Assembly (NCBI RefSeq): GCF_021462225.1
Contig: NC_061816.1
Location: 26,707,049 to 26,771,048 of the forward strand
Length of the DNA: 64,000 nt
Direction: 5' to 3'
Source: Girardinichthys multiradiatus
Lineage: Eukaryota; Chordata; Actinopteri; Cyprinodontiformes; Goodeidae
Part shown: in pieces, positions 55,803 through 64,000 of the stretch
Layout: the number at the start of each line of letters is the position of its first letter
Numbering within the stretch: position 1 is the stretch's first letter
Translations under genes and position numbers: made by a program
Notes under the pieces: model-generated
The model's input: only the letters and a program-made list of their open reading frames with translations
What the model was told of the DNA's origin: nothing
The model's database searches: none

Positions 55803-57412
55803 CAGGTCCTTCTCAAAAAATTAGCATATTGTGATAAAGTTAATTATTTTCCATAATGTCATGATGAAAATTTAACATTCATATATTTTAGATTCATTGC
55901 ACACTAACTGAAATATTTCAGGTCTTTTATTGTCTTAATACGGATGATTTTGGCATACAGCTCATGAAAACCCAAAATTCCTATCTCACAAAATTAGCAT
56001 ATCATTAAAAGGGTCTCTAAACGAGCTATGAACCTAATCATCTGAATCAACGAGTTAACTCTAAACACCTGCAAAAGATTCCTGAGGCCTTTAAAACTCC
56101 CAGCCTGGTTCATCACTCAAAACCCCAATCATGGGTAAGACTGCCGACCCGACTGTTGTCCAGAAGGCCACTATTGACACCCTCAAGCAAGAGGGTAAGA
56201 CACAGAAAGACATTTCTGAACAAATAGGCTGTTCCCAGAGTGCTGTATCAAGGCACCTCAGTGGGAAGTCTGTGGGAAGGAAAAAGTGTGGCAGAAAACG
56301 CTGCACAACAAGAAGAGGTGACCGGACCCTGAGAAAGATTGTGGAGAAGGGCCGATTCCAGACCTTGGGGGACCTGCGGAAGCAGTGGACTGAGTCTGGA
56401 GTAGAAACATCCAGAGCCACCGTGCACAGGCGTGTGCAGGAAATGGGCTACAGGTGCCGCATTCCCCAGGTCAAGCCACTTTTGAACCAGAAACAGCGGC
56501 AGAAGCGCCTGACCTGGGCTACAGAGAAGCAGCACTGGACTGTTGCTCAGTGGTCCAAAGTACTTTTTTCGGATGAAAGCAAATTCTGCATGTCATTCGG
56601 AAATCAAGGTGCCAGAGTCTGGAGGAAGACTGGGGAGAAGGAAATGCCAAAATGCCAGAAGTCCAGTGTCAAGTACCCACAGTCAGTGATGGTCTGGGGT
56701 GCCGTGTCAGCTGTTGGTGTTGGTCCACTGTGTTTTATCAAGGGCAGGGTCAATGCAGCTAGCTATCAGGAGATTTTGGAGCACTTCATGCTTCCATCTG
56801 CTGAAAAGCTTTATGGAGATGAAGATTTCATTTTTCAGCACGACCTGGCACCTACTCACAGTGCCAAAACCACTGGTAAATGGTTTACTGACCATGGTAT
56901 CACTGTGCTCAATTGGCCTGCCAACTCTCCTGACCTGAACCCCATAGAGAATCTGTGGGATATTGTGAAGAGAACGTTGAGAGACTCAAGACCCAACACT
57001 CTGGATGAGCTAAAGGCCGCTATCGAAGCATCCTGGGCCTCCATAAGACCTCAGCAGTGCCACAGGCTGATTGCCTCCATGCCACGCCGCATTGAAGCAG
57101 TCATTTCTGCCAAAGGATTCCTGACCAAGTATTGAGTGCATAACTGTACATGATTATTTGAAGGTTGACGTTTTTTGTATTAAAAACACTTTTCTTTTTT
57201 TGGTCGGATGAAATATGCTAATTTTGTGAGATAGGAATTTTGGGTTTTCATGAGCTGTATGCCAAAATCATCCGTATTAAGACAATAAAAGACCTGAAAT
57301 ATTTCAGTTAGTGTGCAATGAATCTAAAATATATGAATGTTAAATTTTCATCATGACATTATGGAAAATAATGAACTTTATCACAATATGCTAATATTTT
57401 GAGAAGGACCTG
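55803..57412 (+). mobile_element. Complete Tc1-like transposon, 1610 bp
   Basis: The element is flanked by TA (55801-55802 and 57413-57414). Its 200-bp terminal inverted repeats (55803-56002 and 57213-57412) start CAGGTCCTTCTCAAAA and differ at only a few positions. It contains one uninterrupted transposase gene. The half copy at 19937-20620 belongs to the same family and is nearly identical, so the family moved recently. Confidence 0.97.
56131..57135 (+). CDS. Tc1-family transposase, apparently intact
   Basis: The 334-residue product has the full Tc1 layout. The N-terminal paired-like DNA-binding part comprises two helix-turn-helix regions (about residues 8-50 and 65-110) with a GRKKCGRKR-type basic hook between them. 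The DDE catalytic core has Asp148 (SDESKF), Asp238 (QHDLAPTHS) and Glu273 (NPIENLW). The spacing is 34 residues, the Tc1 signature. The length equals that of active relatives and no stop or frameshift is visible. The enzyme would cut and paste elements into TA sites. Confidence 0.96.
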   Translation: MGKTADPTVVQKATIDTLKQEGKTQKDISEQIGCSQSAVSRHLSGKSVGRKKCGRKRCTTRRGDRTLRKIVEKGRFQTLGDLRKQWTESGVETSRATVHRRVQEMGYRCRIPQVKPLLNQKQRQKRLTWATEKQHWTVAQWSKVLFSDESKFCMSFGNQGARVWRKTGEKEMPKCQKSSVKYPQSVMVWGAVSAVGVGPLCFIKGRVNAASYQEILEHFMLPSAEKLYGDEDFIFQHDLAPTHSAKTTGKWFTDHGITVLNWPANSPDLNPIENLWDIVKRTLRDSRPNTLDELKAAIEASWASIRPQQCHRLIASMPRRIEAVISAKGFLTKY

Positions 57413-57414
57413 TA

Positions 57415-59600
57415 TATCAAACAATCTGTATGATAAACACAAACTTTAATCATATGATAAGCGATGTAATAGTCATTAAAAAAAATGATATCCCTATATA
57501 TGTTTATCTCATATCATTTTACTGTATTTGACATGACAGTGAATCCCTTCAGTCTTATTTAGATGTGTAGAGTGAAAGAAAAGACGGTGTTATTTAACCA
57601 CAAATAAGAACTCGGGCAGGGCAGGAAACCTCTGAAAGTAGCAACTAGACCCAAGGAAAACGCTTATAGGGCTGTTCCGCAAAAGAGGTTCCAGTTCTTA
57701 AATAATTCTACAGAATCTGTATAATTCTGTTTCTGCAAAGGATCATCACATACAGAGACATTTAACCACTCACATAATATTTGCTATTGTTTCCCTGCAA
57801 CCAGATGCCTTAATATCACCCCCTAGGTTTATTAACATACTGTTAAACAAGCAATGCTTCTGAATACACCAGCTGGCCAGCTAATCTGCCATCGGTAAAC
57901 ACAACATTTAAGGCCCTTTTCCATGGCCGTCTCCACTCCACTCAGCCCAGCCCATTTTGAGACTGTTCGTATTACTGGCTTTCTTGGTACCTGCTCGTCA
58001 GCAGGTCCCAATGGGGCAGAGCATGGCCACAATATGACGTGAACTGATTAACATTGGGCGTGTTCAGCACCCTTTCAGCAGCATGAAAGGGTGTTTGCTG
58101 AGTTAGCAGAAAGAATATATTATTAGAAGCCACGCCACCGCTTTCTAGGAAAAGCTCATAAAAACTGAAGTGCATTCACTGCAATATTGTGTCAAGGCAT
58201 GTGGGTGAGATGTCACATTTCACCTTAAGTTGCATGTTAGCTACTGCTCAAAGTTGTATTGCTAAAAAAGCAGTTTTATTATGTTGTGAGCAGAACAAAC
58301 AGCTAACGGGGCTGATGACTGGAGGTGGGGCTTCAAGCCATAACTCCAGCCATTAGTGAGACAATGGAGACACAACAGGCTTAGTGCAAAGCAGTGCATT
58401 TGGGCTGAGTGGAGCTGTGTGGTTCTGGAACCATGACTGGAAAACAAGCATAAGATCAAGAATTATGAATGCCACAGGTGGAGATGGTAATGGCAAGATG
58501 CAGCCAGATGACTCAAGGGCTAAAGTAGCTGAGAGCAAGGCTGAAATCTTAAGCTCTGAAAATGAAAGTGAGGCAGCTCCTGCTTGTGTTAAGGAAGCTG
58601 TTGGGGTAGTAGCTGCTGCTAACAAGAAATACTTTGCAGCTTCTACTTTAGTTGCTGGTCAGGAAGCTGCAGTTGCTGATGATGCGGATATACTCAGCTG
58701 CAGCTCACTGAGGAATGCAGCTGATGGCACTGACAATGCAGCAGGTAAAAGCTGAGGTAAAATCTGGGTCTTAAGGCTCAAGGGGGTACTGGCCACGAAT
58801 GAGTCCTGAAGGTATGAGCAGGGTTAGACCTGCGACGCAGGATTTGGAAGCAACCATCGGAGCAGGAGTGAAGATGTCGGTCAGACACCATGGAGCTTGA
58901 TTTCAGGAGTGATGGAGAAAGTGACGTATAAAGTGACACACACTCTACAGCCCAGAAGATGACAAGATGCATTGAGACAGATGTTGTTGGTTGAGGGCTG
59001 GAGTTGCAGATGAGATTTTGGCTGTTTGTAGAAAATCTCCACCGAGGCAGCCTGGTGGTCCCTTTCAGCTTTCTCCAACAGTTCCGCAACACTCAGAGCA
59101 GAAACCTGCTGTCCGCTGCCACGCTTATCCTCACCGCTTGTTTTATTCCTCAGTGGTTTGTGACTGCTGTGTCTTACTGGCCATATTCTTTCTTCGTGGT
59201 TTGTAGTGATGAGGACACAAATACAGCAAAAATATTGGAAGTGAATATTTGTTCAAAGAGGACTTACAGGAACAGGCACATGGGGAACAGGTAAGTGACT
59301 AGGCCACAGCAAAACTAGCACAGAGTAAACAGATAACAGAGAATCTGGCAAGGAGACAAGGAAACTGACAGACTTGTAACTACTAGGAGGGTTAAAGCAT
59401 GACATAAGAATAGGGTGTAACTAATCAAGAGATTGTTAAACCACTGAAGAATACCCTAAGAAGAGAAACTGGAGGATGTTCTCTACACAGCTGCTACACA
59501 TTTCTGTTGATTAGATTAAGTACAGTTCACAGACCACCTCCCCTTCATTCCTCTCCAGGGGTCTCATGTTTTAAAGAGTGAACAGCTTTCAAACTAAACG
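57415..59600. other. Unassigned region with one open stretch
   Basis: No NLR exon is recognised here. An open stretch on the plus strand at 58384-58755 (123 codons, Ala/Ser/Glu-rich, AAANKKYFAASTLVAGQEAA) ends close to a GTAAAA-type donor, but I recognise no family. A short block near 57905-58040 looks like a piece of a non-autonomous DNA transposon. Confidence 0.35.
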
Positions 59601-59908
59601 TTTGCGGTAGGGAGAAATTCTTAAACTTGCAGCGCACAAAAAAAAGTTAGATGTATGAAATTGTGCGTAGACATGTCACTGCAAACTTAGCCTTCATACA
59701 CCCAATTTTCGGACGTAGCTGCGAGTGGCGCTTGAACCGCGCAGTCCCCGCCCCTAAATACATATGCAAAGTAGTATAAATAGCTGGAAGTCACCCGTCA
59801 CGTGTCCAAATAACCATGGCAACAGTACTGTGACAGTCAAAGACTGGTTCCTGTCCTGGCGGAAAAACAAGAATGTGTCTACACATCATGATGGATGTTT
59901 GTAGTGAA

Positions 59909-62175
59909 TAGAGGGTGACACGGGAGTGGATTTTCTCTCCTGTCCCATTCCGCTCCCACAGAAAAATGTCTTGTACCATCCCAATCCCAGGCCAGCATAA
60001 CGAAAAAAATCCTGTCCCGTCCCACTCCTGGTAAATTGACTCCCACTCCTGTCCCGCTCCCATTCAGAACAACTCCCACTCCTGTGCCACTCCCATTTTT
60101 GTTTTCTTCATTTAGTCTTTTGGTCATTTCTTTCTTTGAAGGACCAGTTAGGTCCCTGTTTTTAGCTGTAGTAAAGGCCAGTTAAAGTAAAAAAAATAAT
60201 AATGAAGAAATAATAAAATATTAAACAAGGAAACAGACCATGCCTATCTTAGTTGAATAAACAAAATGTACCTAGTTGTATTTTACTTATTTATTAAGTG
60301 ATCGTTTCCTTTGAACAATGACATCACTTTTATGTTTCAAGTTGCTGAAACGAAAGAAAAATGCACCTAGTAAGAGAACTGTACTTGTTGAACAAAAGGC
60401 CAAAAAGGCAAAACCTTCATAATTTAGAAACTGTACCTCAATGGTTCACAGCCCTGGTCCTCAGGGACCCCTTCCCTGCAGGTTTTAGATGTGTGTCTGA
60501 TCCAGAACACCTGATTCAAATTCTGACATGACCTCCTATACAGGCATCAAGAATGGAGGGTCAAACTGGACCAAAATTAATACAATAAAATCATCATTAA
60601 ATAAATAAATGTTGTGAATGTCCCATAAGTGAAGTAAATGTAACATGAAAGAAATGTAACATTAAATGTGCCATTAAATTAAAGGTACCATTTATTTATT
60701 TAATACATCATTAGAAACAATAAATGTACCATTATATCATGAAATGGACTATTATGCAATTAAATATGCCACTGAATAATTAAGTATAATTTTAAAGACA
60801 ACATGACGTAATTAGTGGTACACTTAATATTTAATGATGTATTAAATAAATTGTACATTTAATGGTACATTCTATTTTTTTCTATTTCACAACATATTTA
60901 ATATCTTCCCTTGATGAAGCCTTTCTACGAGGTCTGCGAGGGGACATGGGGAATTTTTTCTTTTTTGCGTTCTCACGCAATAGTCTTTGCGTTATTTCGC
61001 AATACTTTGTGGGATAGTTTCCAAACCAGATAACTGCAAAAATGAAACAAACACTACACCCGTTTTGAGATTTATTGAGTTTTATTTTGAAATCAGCATT
61101 AAATAAAATTATCTTCAAATCAGACTAAAAGACAGTTTTTATCCACAAGCTGTCAAACAAACTACTGAACTCTGGAACATAAAACTGCACAAAACCACAT
61201 CTGTGACACTTTATTTCCTTATTACTGCTGCATGATGTGTACTTTTTTTTGTACGCGATTAGTGTTTTTGTTTTTATCGTGATTTGAACGGTTCTTCTTA
61301 TCCTAAGCATTTTATCGCATTGTTGACTGCGTGTTAACCTGCATATGACAAATAAACCATATTAATGACATATCAGTGTTTGTTTTATGAGCAGTTTGTC
61401 ATCTGTGCTGTTGCTACAAAATGCCGAACGCAAAAGTATTGCGTGGAGACGCAAAAGTAATACATTTCCCCCATGTCCCCTCACGGGCTTCCGTACCTTA
61501 CCTCTTAAATCTTTAGAGCACATGCAGCAATTTTGTTGGTCAGATGAGACTTGACACATGATGGTACTTTTGGTTTGATGAATGAAGAGATGCAGGGTTG
61601 ATTCAATCCAGAATCTGCCTTACAAGTGTCCCTTAATCACTGGTGTCCTTGATTACGACTAAACACGTTTTACAAGCAGCATGTTAACACCGCTACATTC
61701 AACTCTCCTGAAGGTCGGTAATATTTGTGACTTTCCTGTCAGCTCTATGAGTTTAATAAATAAGTCCTTATTTCTGACTTTACGTTGCAAATCCAATTTT
61801 ACCAGGTCCAGTTCTCCACCTGCGTTTGCTCCCTCCATCCTGAACGCAGGTGGAAAACATCACTCAGAAGCACTGTTGGCTTGTGGGTCGTGTAGTTCGT
61901 TTGACTCACATTATAGTATAGGCTTCTTGGAAAAAAACTACACAATGGCGGCGTCGATCCAAGTTTTTTTTTTCTTAAAGTTTATAACAAAGTCTCAGTT
62001 TTACATTTCCAAAGACAATTGATCCTAGTTTCTTTTCCTCCTATTGGTTAGCTCCCGCTCCCGTCTGCTCCCGTTCATTTTTTATCCTGTACCGTCCCAA
62101 TCACGTGATCTTTACTGATGCTGTCTCCCGTCCCGCGGGTTTCCCGTGGGAATCCCGAAAAAATGTCAGCCTCTA
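59909..62175. mobile_element. hAT-type DNA transposon, non-autonomous
   Basis: The ends read TAGAGGGTGACA and, in reverse, TAGAGGCTGACA, flanked on both sides by the same eight bases GTAGTGAA (59901-59908 and 62176-62183). An 8-bp duplication is diagnostic of hAT. The subterminal regions are rich in GGGAGTGGGA/GGGAGCGGGA-type repeats. No transposase frame is visible, and other small elements are nested inside. Confidence 0.88.
60930..61495. mobile_element. Small inverted-repeat element nested in the hAT element
   Basis: The left end GAGGGGACATGGGGAA with a following TTGCGTTCTCACGCAAT pairs with the inverted right end near 61440-61490 (GTGAGGGGACATGGGGGAAA in reverse). Arms of about 55 bp are imperfect. 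There is no coding sequence. Confidence 0.7.
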
Positions 62176-62388
62176 GTAGTGAATTAAAGCAAACCAACAA
62201 CTTCTTGAAATAAAAAGGTTGTCGGCTCGAACCCGTTAAGTTCCCCCATGTCTGCATCACATCCAGATGGCACTCAAGCGGCTGCACTAAGCTCAATTAC
62301 AGCTCAATGCTGATCATTATAATGACGTGAATATTCCTTCCATATTTCTTTTAGGAAGACTGTCACCACACAAACTATGTGAAGTACT

Positions 62389-62715
62389 TTAAATCTTTAA
62401 AAACCATTCAGGCGGCACATATAAAAATAGAAAATCACCTAAAAGCCAGCCATCACGCAGTCTGCTTGAGGTTTGTTGCCAACACTTACAATAATTATTA
62501 TAGTATAAAGGAATCATGAGCTGTGGAGGCCAACATGACATTGCATTAGTGAGACACATTAGCACATCATAAATAGGCTGCCCATATATTGAATGATAAT
62601 GCCTTCTATTCATAAATTCATATTCACTTACAGATGGGCCCCTTATGGCAATATGAGTACAGTCTATTGCTCTGATTACATTCGGAAATCCGCTCCACGC
62701 TGCAAATGAGAGCCA
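62389..62715 (-). pseudogene. Harbinger (PIF/HARBI1-like) transposase relic
   Basis: On the minus strand, sequence at about 62640-62710 encodes FAAWSGFPNVIRAIDCTHIA, containing the first catalytic Asp in the IDCTHI motif. It is followed by IRGP and then, in the frame ending at 62389, by YHSIYGQPIYDVLMCLTN and DGWLLGD with the second-Asp region. These are HARBI1-type transposase motifs. The gene is cut: a hAT element lies to its left and a Tc1 element begins at 62736. Confidence 0.8.
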
Positions 62716-62735
62716 CAGTTTAGGGGAACGTTATA

Positions 62736-63947
62736 CACTGCTGTTCAAAAGAAATGTCAGCACCAAAAAAAAAAGGTCACACACTCTAATATTTCATTGG
62801 ACCACTTTTAGCTTTGATTACAGCATGCATTCGCTGTGGCATTGTTTCGATAAGCTTCTGCAGTGTCACAAGATTTATTTCCACCCAGTGTTGCATTCAT
62901 TTTTCACCAAGATCTTACATTGATGATGGTAAAGTCTGACCGCTGCGCAAAGCCTTCTCCAGCACATCCCAAAGATTCTCAATGGGGTTAAGGTCTGGAC
63001 TCTGTGGTGGCCAATCCATGTGTGAGAATGAGCATGTGTCTCATGCTCCCTGAACCACTCTTTCACAATTCTAGCCCGATGAATCCTGGCATTGTCATCT
63101 TGGAATAAGCCCGTGCCATCAGGGAAGATAAAATCCATTGATGGAATAACCTGGTCATTCAGTGTATTCAGGTAGTCGGCTGACCTCATTCTTTGAACAC
63201 ATACTGTTGCTGAACCCAGACCTGACCACCTGCAGCAACCCCAGATCATAGCACTGCCCCCACAGGCTTGTACAGTAGTCACTAGGCATGATGGGTGCAT
63301 CACTTCAACTGCCTCTCTTCTCACCCTGATGCGCCCATCACTCTGGATCAGGGTAAGTCTGGACTCATCAGACCTTATGACCTTCTTCCATTGCTCCAGA
63401 GTCCAATCTTTATGCTTCCTAGCACATTGATGCCCTTTTTTTCTGGTTATCCTCACTGATTAGTGGTTTTCTTAAGGCTACACAACTGTTCAGTCCCAAT
63501 CCCTTGAGTTCCCTTTGCATTGTGAGTGTGGAAATGCTCTTACTTTCACTATTACACAGAGCCCGGAGTTCTACTGGACTTTTTTCCAGCCACATTTCTT
63601 CCTCGAAGACGATGGGTCCTCACTATCCTTCCAGTTTTTAATAAAACGTTGGACAGTTCTTAAACCAGTTTTGGTAGTTTCTGCAATCTCCTTAGTTTTC
63701 TCTGCTTGATGCATGCCAATGATTTGACCCGTCTAAAACACACCGACATCTTTTCCACAACCACGGGATGGAGCTTTCTACATGGTTGTTGAAGAAATGA
63801 GAAGCAACTCATTGCACCAGTTGGGGTTAAATAACTTGTTGCCAGCTGAAACAGAATCGCCCATGCAGTAATTATCCAATGGGAGACTCGTACTTATTTG
63901 CTCAGTTAAATCCAGGTGACAACTTTTTTTTTTTTGGCCAGGCAGTG
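62736..63947 (-). mobile_element. Tc1-like element with damaged transposase
   Basis: Ends CACTGC... and ...GCAGTG are flanked by TA. On the minus strand 63456-62875 encodes [20 protein letters not shown] (first Asp) and [20 protein letters not shown] (second Asp). The final part, with the catalytic Glu region, is frameshifted after HTWIGHHR. The N-terminal domain lies in other frames to about 63720. It is inactive and of a different family from the 55803 element. Confidence 0.88.
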
Positions 63948-64000
63948 TATATCAGAGCACCATACAAATAAGGCCGATCCGTATTTTTGGCATGGCCCGG

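Noticed and set aside
59791..60127. Gly/Trp-rich open stretches on the minus strand
   Set aside because: They are translations of the GGGAGTGGGAC-type subterminal repeats of the hAT element, not a gene.

Overview
The window is teleost fish genomic DNA. It carries vertebrate genes with many short GT-AG exons, fish-type NLR leucine-rich-repeat exons, abundant Tc1, hAT, Harbinger, SINE and LINE relics, and one large Polinton (Maverick/adintovirus-like) provirus. The species cannot be fixed from the sequence; a percomorph such as a killifish or livebearer is plausible but unproven.

Layout, left to right. 1-1335 holds a LINE endonuclease fragment joined to the 3' half of a Tc1-like element. 2939-3064 (minus) is a first coding exon of an SLC19A thiamine/folate transporter. 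4074-19936 is a Polinton with imperfect terminal inverted repeats. 19937-20620 is half of a Tc1 element. 21133-28404 (minus) is a complete 12-exon ATG3. 30057-39718 (plus) is a complete 15-exon CARS2, head to head with ATG3. 41070-44611 (minus) is a complete 8-exon DDRGK1, tail to tail with CARS2. 44612-50601 is repeat-rich intergenic DNA. 50602-55777 (minus) holds four LRR exons of an NLR gene, with a nearly pristine Tc1 element at 55803-57412 beside the most upstream one. 57413-64000 is transposon-rich, with a Harbinger relic broken up by a hAT element and a Tc1 element.

The Polinton has two convergent gene blocks. The plus block is an intron-rich leader gene, protein-primed DNA polymerase B (one frameshift), the packaging ATPase and two small conserved proteins. 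The minus block, read from the right end, is two orphan proteins, the retrovirus-like integrase, a minor (penton-like) capsid protein, a basic core protein (one internal stop), the major capsid protein and an adenain-like protease. Both blocks end in a shared AATAAA-rich interval near 12890-13060. The capsid, protease, ATPase and integrase frames are open, so the copy looks young.

The most unusual result is the left-arm leader gene. Seven exons with consensus splice sites and six phase-1 introns add up to an exact open frame. A further potential intron would place its last exon in frame with the polymerase ATG. The insertion site is also odd: the right flank is Tc1 sequence, the left flank is unrelated, and no 6-bp target duplication is visible. 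All exon models are read by eye and have not been checked against transcripts or databases.
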